The notes: generated by a model from the letters alone, not told the origin. Counted from the first letter of the stretch, positions 17,935 to 25,943 are shown. The stretch is 64,000 bases of DNA from Phyllobacterium sp. OV277 (GCF_900104355.1 NZ_FNIY01000001.1:248001-312000); one strand, 5' to 3'. Numbers and translations: made by a program.

Positions 17935-18264
17935 TCAGGCCTTGCTGTTGCTGGCAGAGGATCGATTCCCCTTCCAGCGCCGTCCAAGCTTCACTTCGAG
18001 CTGGCGTCGCTTGCGCCGGACGATCGTGGAATCATGCGAAAGCACGACAAGACCGAGCGGAATCATCCAGAAACCGAGAATCGGCAGGAAACCGAGTATT
18101 CCGCCAACAATAAGCGTACCACCCAGCGTGCGACGCATTGCCACCGATTGCGGTATTGGCACATGACGGCCAAAGATACGCATATGGCGGCGTTTTGGCG
18201 TCGTGGAATGCTCTTTAGCACCGTTTGACGTATGATTACCGGTGTTTTCGGGGCGTTCGGTCAC
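17935..18264 (-). CDS. Small conserved membrane protein with basic ends
   Basis: The 109-residue product starts with GTG. A basic, polar N-terminal third is followed by a hydrophobic hairpin (LGGTLIVGGILGFLPILGFWMIPLGLVVL) and a very basic tail (RRKRRQLEVKLGRRWKG). The pattern GILGFLPILGFWMIPLGL is a type of two-segment membrane protein common in Rhizobiales without assigned function. It ends 165 bases before the tRNA-Asn gene on the other strand. Confidence 0.65.
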   Translation of the reverse strand: MTERPENTGNHTSNGAKEHSTTPKRRHMRIFGRHVPIPQSVAMRRTLGGTLIVGGILGFLPILGFWMIPLGLVVLSHDSTIVRRKRRQLEVKLGRRWKGNRSSASNSKA

Positions 18265-18373
18265 TCAGCAGCTCTTTCGTATTTCGTGTTCAACAGACCC
18301 CCGATGTAGGGACGCCGGACGGGCATTTCATCCTTTCCTGTGAACATTATATGAAAAAAAGCGAAATGGTCCT

Positions 18374-18401
18374 TTGCAAAAGCGAAACCCTTTTGCTATA
18401 G
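18374..18401 (+). promoter_or_regulatory. Promoter of tRNA-Asn
   Basis: TTGCAA (18374-18379), a 16-base spacer and CTATAG (18396-18401) lie 28 bases before the tRNA. CTATAG matches the rhizobial -10 CTATAT well; the -35 is weak. Confidence 0.45.
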
Positions 18402-18429
18402 GCCACTTCGCTGATGACTGAGTAGCTAT

Positions 18430-18504
18430 TCCCCGGTAGCTCAGTGGTAGAGCAACCGGCTGTTAACCGGTTGGTCGCTGGTTCGAATCCGGCCCGGGGA
18501 GCCA
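18430..18504 (+). tRNA. tRNA-Asn (GTT)
   Basis: A full cloverleaf is present: acceptor TCCCCGG/CCGGGGA, D-arm AGCTCAGTGGTAGAGC, anticodon loop CTGTTAA (GTT), T-loop GGTTCGAATCC, discriminator G and encoded CCA. A terminator hairpin follows at once. Confidence 0.97.
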
Positions 18505-18512
18505 GTCACCTC

Positions 18513-18550
18513 AAAGGCTTAGCAGCTCACGCTGCTGAGCCTTTTGCTTT
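18513..18550 (+). terminator. Terminator after tRNA-Asn
   Basis: AAAGGCTTAGCAGC pairs with GCTGCTGAGCCTTT around the loop TCAC, followed by TGCTTTT. The stem is long with one mismatch-type pair. Confidence 0.85.
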
Positions 18551-18672
18551 TAGAGCTATTTTCGAACATTTACCGCGCTATAACCACTCACCAATCAGAC
18601 GCGAGCCCCTTACCGTTCACGGGTAATCGATGCTATAGATCGCGACAACAACACCGATCCCCCGGAGACGAT

Positions 18673-19290
18673 ATGTTCCTGCTCACTGTTGCAACAATCT
18701 GGACTATTGCAGCGCTGACACCGGGGCCGAATTTTTTCATGGTTGTACGTTGCACCCTCACCGGCTCGCGCAAGATCGCGATCTCTGCCGTCGCAGGCAC
18801 CATAACGGGAACACTGTGCTGGGGGCTTGCCGGGTGGCTGGGCGTCGGTTCATTGTTCATGGCCGCGCCGATTGCCTATATGGGTTTGAAAATTGCTGGC
18901 GGTATCTATCTTCTTTGGCTTGGTCTTCGGCTGCTCTGGCAGGTACGCCAGCCAAAGGGCGACATGATTATTCCTGCAAACAAGGTCAAGCTGACACCCA
19001 TGGGTGCATGGCGTCTCGGGCTTGCCACCAACCTCGCCAATCCAAAATCCGCGCTGTTCGTCGCCAGTCTGTTCGCAGCAACCATGGCACCGGGTACACC
19101 CTGGACCCACGGCGCCGCAGCGGTGGTCGTCATGGTGACCATATCAACCATCTGGTATGCCGGCCTTGTCGCCGCCCTCAGCCATCGTACGGTTGCTGAC
19201 GCCTATCAGCGGGCGCGGCGCGCCATCGATGCCTTCGCTGGCACAATCTTTATTGGTTTTGGCTTGAAACTGGCATTGTCTGATCGGTAG
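18673..19290 (+). CDS. LysE/RhtB-family amino-acid exporter
   Basis: The 205-residue protein begins at ATG 18673 with CGGAGA upstream; longer readings of the frame run into the tRNA terminator. It has six hydrophobic segments and the family signature TIAALTPGPNFFMVV near the N-terminus, then GWLGVGSLF, GGIYLLWLG and NLANPKSALF. LysE/RhtB exporters move amino acids or homoserine lactone analogues out of the cell. The substrate is not predictable. It appears to be monocistronic. Confidence 0.92.
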   Translation: MFLLTVATIWTIAALTPGPNFFMVVRCTLTGSRKIAISAVAGTITGTLCWGLAGWLGVGSLFMAAPIAYMGLKIAGGIYLLWLGLRLLWQVRQPKGDMIIPANKVKLTPMGAWRLGLATNLANPKSALFVASLFAATMAPGTPWTHGAAAVVVMVTISTIWYAGLVAALSHRTVADAYQRARRAIDAFAGTIFIGFGLKLALSDR

Positions 19291-19404
19291 TCAGAGCCGA
19301 GCCAAGAACTAGTATAGCTCACTTTTTCAACACGAACTTTTGTACTTATGTATAATTGAAAGTGCCCAATCTCCATGTTAGCCCTAGTGCTTGGAGATGA
19401 TTTG

Positions 19405-19482
19405 ATGTCCGTTTTAGCAATCACGATTCTTTGTATTGTTGCCACATGGGTGGCCTGCTTTCTGTTTCCGCATCTTGACTGA
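19405..19482 (+). CDS. Possible 25-residue single-span membrane miniprotein
   Basis: ATG 19405 follows GGAG at a spacing of eight bases and opens a 25-codon frame, MSVLAITILCIVATWVACFL plus FPHLD, which is one hydrophobic helix with a short polar tail. The good ribosome binding site and the purely hydrophobic sequence argue for a real small protein, but the length is too short for certainty. No family known to me. Confidence 0.4.
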   Translation: MSVLAITILCIVATWVACFLFPHLD

Positions 19483-19554
19483 TGAGCCGGGTCTGATGGC
19501 CTGCGCTTCCCGCTCAGCGAAGCAGCGGCAATCCTGACCACATGCGCCGCGATA

Positions 19555-19815
19555 TCAACGCACCCATGTGGTGTTCTCGACATAAATATCGGCTTCCATA
19601 GTAGCCTGAACAAAGATCGATCGTACCATGGCGGGCGAAGCATGGCCCTCCATTGCCTCGGTGCAGGCCATTTGGGCGAGAAGGTAAATCCTCCCCCGCT
19701 CACCCGGCCAATCACTCGATAAAAACTCGGCGGCTTCAGCCACGGAACCGATGTTCCGCAGCTTGAACGAATGAAGTGACTCCACGGTCACCGGTTTGAA
19801 CTGAGCGTTTTTCAT
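19555..19815 (-). CDS. DUF982 family protein
   Basis: The 86-residue product has the DUF982 pattern: FKLRNIGSVAEAAEFL, then SDWPGERGRIYLLAQMACTEAMEG and VRSIFVQATMEADIYV. This short alpha/beta family is abundant in rhizobia, often in several copies per genome, and its role is unknown. No operon partner is seen. Confidence 0.8.
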   Translation of the reverse strand: MKNAQFKPVTVESLHSFKLRNIGSVAEAAEFLSSDWPGERGRIYLLAQMACTEAMEGHASPAMVRSIFVQATMEADIYVENTTWVR

Positions 19816-20057
19816 GGCTTAGAAACGCGGATCGTTAAAACTGGTTCCAATCTGAAAAGCGCCTGTGGCAAAATTGCGATGCTTGCGCTTATCGCAAAGC
19901 CGTTCCCATCACATGCACGTTATCAGCTAAGTCGCAGATTTGCGTATTCAGCAGAGCTCCGCATGTCTGTCGTCATGAAACACTCGAAGCGATAGCCTCT
20001 TATATCCTCTATTAAGTCCATTCTCCCAACTCGCAGAAGTATCTGGCAAATCGTAAA
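19816..20057. other. Intergenic stretch
   Basis: No gene or strong structure is visible between DUF982 and the terminator of the DUF1127-like gene. Confidence 0.4.
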
Positions 20058-20094
20058 AATCACTTGCCCCGGCGTCTATCGAGATACCGGGGCA
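20054..20094 (-). terminator. Terminator of the DUF1127-like gene
   Basis: TGCCCCGG (20065-20072) pairs with CCGGGGCA (20087-20094); the loop contains a smaller TATC/GATA pairing. On the minus strand AAGTGATTTTTA follows. It lies 27 bases past the stop of the small gene. Confidence 0.7.
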
Positions 20095-20121
20095 TGCAGC
20101 CAGTCTCACAATGGGTAGCGT

Positions 20122-20322
20122 CTAGAACGGTTGACGGAAATCCAGCCAGCGTCGATCACTATCCGGGAATTTCAGGTAGGAGCGCATGCTGGGGCTCAGA
20201 TTGATATCGCAAAGCAGGTGGCCATTGAGGTCAGACAGACTGCCCCCAGGTCCATTGCTATGCTTTGCCGCCGCAGGAATCATCCACGACAGATTAAGGC
20301 CAAAATATCGAACTTCAGTCAT
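20122..20322 (-). CDS. DUF1127-like small protein, 66 residues
   Basis: The start ATG at 20322 has AGGAG seven bases upstream and a clear terminator follows the stop, so a real gene is likely. The segment LSDLNGHLLCDINLSPSM resembles the core of DUF1127 proteins (LxxLdDrLLrDIGLsRsD), though the flanks differ and the Arg-rich start is missing. DUF1127 proteins are short RNA-binding or regulatory proteins in Alphaproteobacteria. It diverges from the LysR gene at 20438. Confidence 0.55.
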   Translation of the reverse strand: MTEVRYFGLNLSWMIPAAAKHSNGPGGSLSDLNGHLLCDINLSPSMRSYLKFPDSDRRWLDFRQPF

Positions 20323-20437
20323 TTCAGACTCCTAAAGTCATCAAGCTCTTTTCTATGTCTGGAGAAATAGTTCTTTATTTCTGGGATCACCAACGTAAAA
20401 TGACGCATAAGCCATCAAGCCATTTAATGGGTAAATC

Positions 20438-21319
20438 ATGTCATCCCTGCCGCTTCCAGCCATCCGCGTGTTCGAATCCGTTGCTCGCCTGCAGAACTTC
20501 ACCAAAGCGGCTGAAGAACTGAACATGACCCAATCAGCGGTAAGCTATCAGGTGAAGCTGCTGGAGGAATTTGCCGGGGCACCGTTGTTTCACCGGCTTG
20601 CCCGCGGCGTCTCCTTGACTGATAAGGGCGACCTCGTAGCGCCGGTGATCCGCCGTGCGCTGGCCGAACTCAGTGAAACCTTTCGCGCTATCCGCGAGGA
20701 GCAGAATTCGGTTCTGCTGGTTTCGGTCATACACACTTTCGCCAGCAATTGGCTGACGCCGCGCATTGTGGATTTTCAAACCCGGTTCCCGGATATATCG
20801 GTACGCTTCGATATTGCGTCGCGGATGGTGGACTTTGTGGCCGAAGGTATCGATTGCGGCGTCAGGATGGGTAAGGGAAGCTGGCCGGGATTAAAAGCGC
20901 ACCGGTTGCTTTCCGGGGGCTTTACCCCCCTTGCCAGCCCCGCTTATCTCGAAAAATACGGCCGGCCACAAACACCTGTGGACCTGCTCAACTATCATCT
21001 GATCACCCCTAATGATGATTGGTGGCCCATCTGGTTTCGTCAGGCAGGCGTGGAAGGACCACTTGTTATGGCCAAGCCGGGTGTTGGCATCGACACCCAA
21101 CAGATCATCGCCAACCTCGCCCTATCAGGCGGCGGCGTCGCGCTCGTTTCAGAAGGCATATTCAAAGACGAAATTGATTCCGGCAGGCTCGTTCAACTGT
21201 TTGATGTCTGCGCCTCAACCGGCTCGGATTTCTACCTCGTTTATCCCGAAGGCAGGCAGTTGCAGCCGAAAACGCGGCTCTTCCGGGACTGGATACTGGA
21301 ACAGGCGGGCGTCCTCTGA
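20438..21319 (+). CDS. LysR-family regulator, GcvA-like
   Basis: The 293-residue protein has the LysR winged helix at residues 5-64 (AIRVFESVARLQNFTKAAEELNMTQSAVSYQVKLLE) of the GcvA/AmpR-like class with QSAVSYQVK. The effector domain includes GIDCGVRMGKGSWPGL, also typical for the GcvA branch. Targets are unknown; the divergent DUF1127-like gene is the nearest candidate. A class A beta-lactamase lies 2.2 kb away, but there is no shared intergenic region as in ampR-ampC. Confidence 0.92.
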   Translation: MSSLPLPAIRVFESVARLQNFTKAAEELNMTQSAVSYQVKLLEEFAGAPLFHRLARGVSLTDKGDLVAPVIRRALAELSETFRAIREEQNSVLLVSVIHTFASNWLTPRIVDFQTRFPDISVRFDIASRMVDFVAEGIDCGVRMGKGSWPGLKAHRLLSGGFTPLASPAYLEKYGRPQTPVDLLNYHLITPNDDWWPIWFRQAGVEGPLVMAKPGVGIDTQQIIANLALSGGGVALVSEGIFKDEIDSGRLVQLFDVCASTGSDFYLVYPEGRQLQPKTRLFRDWILEQAGVL

Positions 21320-21976
21320 TTATTTCCTGCCGTAGGCTGCCATAAACACGCTTACGCCTTGCTCGGCATGTCGGCGCAACGCGTCAAGTTTCGGAATGGC
21401 CCCATCACCCAACAGCATAACCTGATTGACGGGCTCGGCCATGACGAGCCAGTTGAAATGGGATGCGGCAATTGCCGGGTCTTCAATCTCAAGCAAGCCA
21501 CGTTCGGCGAACACAGCAAAATTTGCCGCCAGAGCCATCATCGCGCGCTTCGGGCCGCGCTCATAAAGCACCTTGGCCAATTCAGGAAAACGGCTGACCT
21601 CCCCGATCACAAGGCGGCGCAGCTGCATGAGTCTCGGCGTCAGAACGACTATCAGCTGTTGATATGCATAATTCGAAAGATACTCCGCAAGATCTTCGCT
21701 GCCTTGAAACTCCGGAATTTGACTGTGGACCCTGTCACCGGCAACGCTGACCATGCTGGTCACGATCTCAACAAACAGCGCTTCCTTGCTCTCGAAATGC
21801 TTGTAGACCGTTTGCTTCGAAACAGCCGACCGCGCAGCGATATCGTCCATATTGGTGCCAAGATAGCCGTTCTGCAGAAACACCTCTGTCGCCGCATCAA
21901 GGATCGCCTTGTGCTTGCGCTCGGAACGGTTTGGTTCCGCTGTGCCCGCTGGATGAATTGAAGTCACTTTCGTCAT
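21320..21976 (-). CDS. TetR-family transcriptional repressor
   Basis: The 218-residue protein from ATG 21976 holds a TetR helix-turn-helix (ILDAATEVFLQNGYLGTNMDDIAARSAVSKQTVYKHFESKEALF) and an all-helical ligand domain of the AefR/AcrR C-terminal type. It diverges from the alpha/beta hydrolase gene. Between them lies ACTGGACAGT inside a promoter spacer, which is probably its operator, so the hydrolase and VOC genes are likely its targets. The stop codon abuts the stop of the convergent LysR gene. Confidence 0.9.
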   Translation of the reverse strand: MTKVTSIHPAGTAEPNRSERKHKAILDAATEVFLQNGYLGTNMDDIAARSAVSKQTVYKHFESKEALFVEIVTSMVSVAGDRVHSQIPEFQGSEDLAEYLSNYAYQQLIVVLTPRLMQLRRLVIGEVSRFPELAKVLYERGPKRAMMALAANFAVFAERGLLEIEDPAIAASHFNWLVMAEPVNQVMLLGDGAIPKLDALRRHAEQGVSVFMAAYGRK

Positions 21977-22039
21977 AAAACCGCTTACCCGCAATTGCTG
22001 CACCCTAGCATGATTCCCGATGGGATCGAGTGTGTACCG

Positions 22040-22068
22040 TTGACACATAGTACTGGACAGTCTAGTTT
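22040..22068 (+). promoter_or_regulatory. Promoter with TetR-type operator before the hydrolase gene
   Basis: TTGACA (22040-22045), a 17-base spacer and TAGTTT (22063-22068) form a promoter. The spacer contains ACTGGACAGT (22052-22061), an inverted repeat ACTG-GA-CAGT of the type bound by TetR dimers, so repressor and polymerase would compete. Confidence 0.5.
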
Positions 22069-22161
22069 GATTCAAGGAGATCAATACACATACAGGTTTG
22101 CTCAGTTCACGAAGACTGTTGGCCGGATGCGTGCCAACGGCTTATCAACAGGAGTTGCACA

Positions 22162-23001
22162 ATGACGTTTCCTACCAAGACAGGTACATTGAAAGTGCCG
22201 GGCGCCAAAATTTACTATGAAGCCCAAGGCTCTGGGCCTCTCCTGCTGCTCATTGCCGGAGGCCCCACGGATGCAGGGGTTTTTGCCGGACTTTCACATT
22301 ATCTCGCCGACCGCTACACGGTGGTGGCTTACGATCCTCGCGGGAATTCACGCAGTCCCTTCGATGGCAAGCCTGAAGCATTGCAGCTTGATGTTCACGG
22401 CGACGATGCCGCCCGGTTGATTGAAGCATTGGGCGGCGGACCTGCCTTTGTGATGGGTAATAGCGGCGGCGCGCAAATCGGGCTCAATCTGGCCGCGCGG
22501 CATCCGGAAAAGGTGCGCGCACTGGTAGCGCATGAACCGCCATGTCTGATGTTGCTTCCCGATCCCAGCGAGGCCTTGGCCGGTAACAAGGAAATTCACG
22601 ACACCTATCAGCGCGAGGGCGTGGAAGCGGCGATGCAAAAGTTCATGGCCATGGCTGGATTGGACGAGCACGGTGAGGAGGAAGCGCCGCAAGCGCCTCC
22701 CCCGCCCGAAGCTCTGGAGACATTCGAGCGGATCAACGGAAACATGGAGTATTTTCTCGCCCATGGCCTCATGCCGCTTTCGCTGTACCAACCGGAGATT
22801 GATACACTGCGTACGGGTAAACCCGGTGTAATCGTTGGCGTTGGCGAGCAAACCGTCGGAGAAATTGCCAATCGTACGGGCGTAGCACTGGCTGAAAAGC
22901 TTGGCACGCAACCCGTGCAATTTCCCGGTGATCATGGCGGCTATGGCCCTCACGCCGAAGCTTTCGCAAAAACGCTTCACTCAGCATTCGCACAAGCATG
23001 A
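22162..23001 (+). CDS. Alpha/beta-hydrolase
   Basis: The 279-residue product is a cytoplasmic alpha/beta-hydrolase: oxyanion region LIAGGPTDAG, strand VVAYDPRGNSRSP, nucleophile elbow GNSGGAQ (Ser), and C-terminal DHGGYGPH with the catalytic His. A cap region with HGEEEAPQAPPPPE is unusual and acidic-proline rich. The acid residue is not certain. The substrate may be an ester or lactone sensed by the divergent TetR repressor. The VOC gene follows after 75 bases and may be co-transcribed. Confidence 0.88.
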   Translation: MTFPTKTGTLKVPGAKIYYEAQGSGPLLLLIAGGPTDAGVFAGLSHYLADRYTVVAYDPRGNSRSPFDGKPEALQLDVHGDDAARLIEALGGGPAFVMGNSGGAQIGLNLAARHPEKVRALVAHEPPCLMLLPDPSEALAGNKEIHDTYQREGVEAAMQKFMAMAGLDEHGEEEAPQAPPPPEALETFERINGNMEYFLAHGLMPLSLYQPEIDTLRTGKPGVIVGVGEQTVGEIANRTGVALAEKLGTQPVQFPGDHGGYGPHAEAFAKTLHSAFAQA

Positions 23002-23008
23002 ACAGCTT

Positions 23009-23042
23009 AGAGCGTCGCGCCTTACCCGCGGCACGACGCTCT
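23009..23042. repeat. Palindromic repeat-like hairpin between hydrolase and VOC genes
   Basis: AGAGCGTCG (23009-23017) pairs with CGACGCTCT (23034-23042). Palindromes with AGAGC...GCTCT ends are a common intergenic repeat type in Rhizobiales genomes as I know them. No T-run follows. Confidence 0.45.
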
Positions 23043-23076
23043 GACAGCCGTCAAAGACAATCTGGAGAACGAACCC

Positions 23077-23442
23077 ATGCATATACAGTTTGCCGAGCTT
23101 CCTGTGTTCAATCAGGACCGTGCGAAGAATTTCTACATTGATCATTTCGGCTGCACGGTTGCAGCCGACGTTCCCATGGGCCCGGATGGATGGCGATGGA
23201 TAGAGCTTAAATTTGCGGGTTCGGAAACAAACCTGCATTTTATCAAAAGAGCGGACGATGAAGCGGCCAGCCAACCTGTGATGGTTCTTGTGGACGACAA
23301 CGTTGCCGGCACCGCTGGAACCCTCAAATCAAAGGGTGTCGAAATCATCACCGAACCGCAGGCTGCGCCCTACGATCCCGGACGCACCGTCGCCGAATTC
23401 AGGGACAGCGAAGGCAACCGCATGGTGATCAGCAGCCGCTGA
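23077..23442 (+). CDS. VOC-family (glyoxalase/bleomycin-resistance fold) protein
   Basis: The 121-residue protein has the paired beta-alpha-beta-beta-beta layout of the VOC superfamily: FAELPVFNQDRAKNFYIDHFG, then WRWIELKF, and in the second half VLVDDNVAGTAGTLKSKGVE and RTVAEFRDSEGNRMVI with Glu as likely metal ligand. GGAGA precedes the ATG. Members are metal-dependent lyases, dioxygenases or binding proteins; no specific reaction can be given. It probably shares the TetR-controlled transcript of the hydrolase. Confidence 0.85.
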   Translation: MHIQFAELPVFNQDRAKNFYIDHFGCTVAADVPMGPDGWRWIELKFAGSETNLHFIKRADDEAASQPVMVLVDDNVAGTAGTLKSKGVEIITEPQAAPYDPGRTVAEFRDSEGNRMVISSR

Positions 23443-23548
23443 TTAGAAAACAAACCGGCGCGCCAGTATATGCCCCCGCGCCCTCACCTCGTCCAATCCC
23501 TGCAACATTCCTTCGCGGGCGAATACGGATAGTCGCTGCCAACTCCCG

Positions 23549-24547
23549 TCAGCGATAGGCTTCGGTTACGGCTTGGGCTGCGCTCGCAATGATCATTGCA
23601 CGCAGGGTCGGCGTTTCGCGGGAATCCGCCACAAAAACGCTGATTGCAACTTTGCCACCATCGGGTGCGGTCAAGATACCCACATCGTTTGTCGCCACGT
23701 TGACACCCTTCCAGGTGGGGCTGGTTCCTGTCTTGTGCGCAACGCTCCAGTCCTTGCCAACGCCAGCACGCAGCCTGTCCGGAAATGTCGACGTCTCGTT
23801 CATGATGGCAAGCAGCCGATTGGTTGAACCTGTAGAGATGAGCTTGCCATTCATGAGCGCGGCGAGAAATTCTGTCATCGCGCGCGGCGTAGCCGTATCG
23901 CGCGGATCTTTCTGATAAGCGTCAAAGGCAGTATCGCGCTCCACCTCCGGTACAGCCTTGATTGCCCGTTGCAGCACCTTCGCATCCACATATTCCCGCT
24001 TCCATTGCAGCCCGACAATATCCGTTTGCAGATGCCGTTCGTCGCGATCAATCCGAATACCACTGATCGCTTTGCCTGCGAGAAACGAATTGATCGTCCC
24101 GGTTCCGCCCAACCGGTCAATCAGTATATCCACGGCAGCCGAATCGCTGTCCACAATGGCGCGGCGCACAAGATCAGCGGCGTTGGTCCGAAAGAAACCG
24201 TTCCGTTCGACAATCTTCGCGAGAGGCTGCTTCATAAGGCTGAGATTTTCAGATCTGATGATAATCGGGTCTTCGATATTCACAGCGCCATGATCGGCAG
24301 CATCGAGCGTTGCTGCACCCGCAATCAGCTTCACAACACTCTGCAACGAAAATCGCTCGTCCCCCCGCACGCAGACGGACGTTCCTGCTTGGTCCAGCGC
24401 GCAGATACCAATGCGCGCATCCTTGCCCGTAGCCAATTTTTCGAGACGTTGTTGAAGCGCTGCAGGGTCTGCGATTCCTCCTGCATAACTCACATGGGAT
24501 ATACCCAAAGCAGACACAGCGGCAATCGCAAGTGCAAATGGCTTCAT
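23549..24547 (-). CDS. Class A beta-lactamase, subclass A2-like
   Basis: The 332-residue protein has a signal peptide (cut near SYAGG) and the serine beta-lactamase motifs in order: SVVK with Ser70 and Lys73 (literal numbering), SDS at 134-136 in place of the usual SDN, the omega-loop Glu170 in RDERHLQTD with a Q where most class A enzymes have N, and KTG at 272-274. The omega loop pattern ExxLQxDxxxLQ recalls the A2 group (PER/VEB/CfxA-like). Enzymes of this type hydrolyse beta-lactams in the periplasm; the spectrum cannot be read. No AmpR-type gene is adjacent. Likely an intrinsic chromosomal gene. Confidence 0.9.
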   Translation of the reverse strand: MKPFALAIAAVSALGISHVSYAGGIADPAALQQRLEKLATGKDARIGICALDQAGTSVCVRGDERFSLQSVVKLIAGAATLDAADHGAVNIEDPIIIRSENLSLMKQPLAKIVERNGFFRTNAADLVRRAIVDSDSAAVDILIDRLGGTGTINSFLAGKAISGIRIDRDERHLQTDIVGLQWKREYVDAKVLQRAIKAVPEVERDTAFDAYQKDPRDTATPRAMTEFLAALMNGKLISTGSTNRLLAIMNETSTFPDRLRAGVGKDWSVAHKTGTSPTWKGVNVATNDVGILTAPDGGKVAISVFVADSRETPTLRAMIIASAAQAVTEAYR

Positions 24548-24737
24548 GGCTCGGCATGCCTTTCCGGTCAGTTCAATTCCCGATCTTTTATAAAACCAAG
24601 ATTACGGCAGCCTTACTGGCATCTGATCTTCGGAAGGCAGTTGCAAGGATCGCGCTTGCTCCAGACCCGGTACAGCGCGTAATCTTTGACCTGATGGCTT
24701 GGGGAAAAGCATGCGGGCAACGCTCGGATAGATATTG

Positions 24738-24989
24738 GTGATTTTAGGCGCCTGCCTCGTCGCAGCAGCCATGTGGATATGGGTGGGCCACGACTATCTG
24801 TTGATCGATCCATTCTGGATCAGTTGGGCCATCTTCACGTTTTTCAGGCCAGCAAGCATCCCCCAGACATTCTATGACGTGCTCGTCGGCGTGACCGCTT
24901 CACTTGGAATTGCCGCATACAGCCAGGGAAAATACCTGCTTCGCCCGAAACAACCGGCAATGGGTGAGACTGGTCCCGAACAGCCATAG
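24738..24989 (+). CDS. Small membrane protein, about 83 residues
   Basis: The frame opens at TTG 24735 or GTG 24738. It has two hydrophobic segments (ILGACLVAAAMWIWVG; DVLVGVTASLGIAAYS) and a polar tail. No family recognised; the start is uncertain. Confidence 0.45.
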   Translation: MILGACLVAAAMWIWVGHDYLLIDPFWISWAIFTFFRPASIPQTFYDVLVGVTASLGIAAYSQGKYLLRPKQPAMGETGPEQP

Positions 24990-25089
24990 CCGAACCTTAT
25001 ATTTTCTTGAGATTCAGCGAAGATACCCGGAATCGAATCCTTACATCGCATGGAATATGCTTGGTTGAAGAATAACAACGGTTCCGACC

Positions 25090-25275
25090 ATGCACGCCCT
25101 TACGCTTTTACTGGCTGTTATAGCGGCTGTCCTGCTCGCCTTTCAGGCAAATCCGCGCCGCGAGCACAGTTCAACAAATACCAGCGGCACGCGCTACAAC
25201 GACGCTGACATTGCAGTGTTTGTGTTTGCATTCGCTCTGGTGATGGTCATTACGATGATGGTCTGGTCGCGCTAA
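25090..25275 (+). CDS. Small membrane protein, 61 residues
   Basis: One N-terminal hydrophobic segment (ALTLLLAVIAAVLLAF), a polar middle and a second C-terminal segment (IAVFVFAFALVMVITMMVW). Function unknown; it may be co-transcribed with the cupin gene 64 bases downstream. Confidence 0.5.
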   Translation: MHALTLLLAVIAAVLLAFQANPRREHSSTNTSGTRYNDADIAVFVFAFALVMVITMMVWSR

Positions 25276-25339
25276 CCTCTTGATGCCTACATGGCATTCT
25301 GTCACGCTGTGCCAGAACGGTTATCCCCAAAGGTCATCA

Positions 25340-25672
25340 ATGAAACTCCCAAAGCTGCCATTCACCGTGACGGACTGGAACAAAGTGCCGGTCACAGAAC
25401 ATTCGGGTGAACAGGGAAAAGCACTCTGGCGCAGCTTCACGACTGATGATTTGCGAGTACGAATTGTCGAATACACGCCGGGATATCTGGCCGATCACTG
25501 GTGTGACCGGGGACATGTTCTCTATGTTCTTGAAGGCGAGCTTGATACCGAACTGCGCGATGGCCGCACGTTCAAGCTGACAACTGGGATGAGCTATCAG
25601 GTTTCAGATTATGGTGATGAAGCACACCGGTCTTCAACGAAAACAGGTGTGAAACTCTTCATCGTTGATTAG
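25340..25672 (+). CDS. DHCW-motif cupin-fold protein
   Basis: The start ATG at 25340 follows AAAGG. The 110-residue protein shows YLADHWCDRGHVLYVLEGEL and a second beta motif GMSYQVSDYGDEAHRS, matching small cupins of the DHCW-motif type. The His, Cys and Glu could bind a metal. The family has no firmly known reaction. Length is normal. Confidence 0.85.
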   Translation: MKLPKLPFTVTDWNKVPVTEHSGEQGKALWRSFTTDDLRVRIVEYTPGYLADHWCDRGHVLYVLEGELDTELRDGRTFKLTTGMSYQVSDYGDEAHRSSTKTGVKLFIVD

Positions 25673-25694
25673 ATCACGAGCCGTAACCAACCCG

Positions 25695-25943
25695 CTATTT
25701 GTCTGATGCTTCTTCCTCGAACATCACGGCTACATCGGCATTGGCCGACAGCCGGACCTTGTTGCCCTCGACCTCTGCGACAAGCGACGTCGAAATATAG
25801 TGATGATGGCCCTTGTGCGAGCCCTCGCCGCTATCTTTCTTGGTTAGCTTGATACGGGCACCTTCCACGTGATCCACCGTACCAACATGGACACCATCGG
25901 CGCCGATGACTTCCATATGTTCTTTGATCTGTGTTGCAGGCAT
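25695..25943 (-). CDS. DUF2171 family protein
   Basis: The 82-residue product has the DUF2171 pattern: IKEHMEVIGADGVHVGTVDHVEG, IKLTKKDSG, HHYISTSLVAEVEGNKVRLS. The fold resembles a PRC-barrel. It is frequent in Rhizobiales, and its role is unknown. It diverges from the NAD(P)HX repair gene. Confidence 0.85.
   Translation of the reverse strand: MPATQIKEHMEVIGADGVHVGTVDHVEGARIKLTKKDSGEGSHKGHHHYISTSLVAEVEGNKVRLSANADVAVMFEEEASDK

Noticed and set aside
21320-24547. LysR plus beta-lactamase as an ampR-ampC type unit
   Set aside because: The LysR and the class A enzyme are separated by four genes and do not share an intergenic region.
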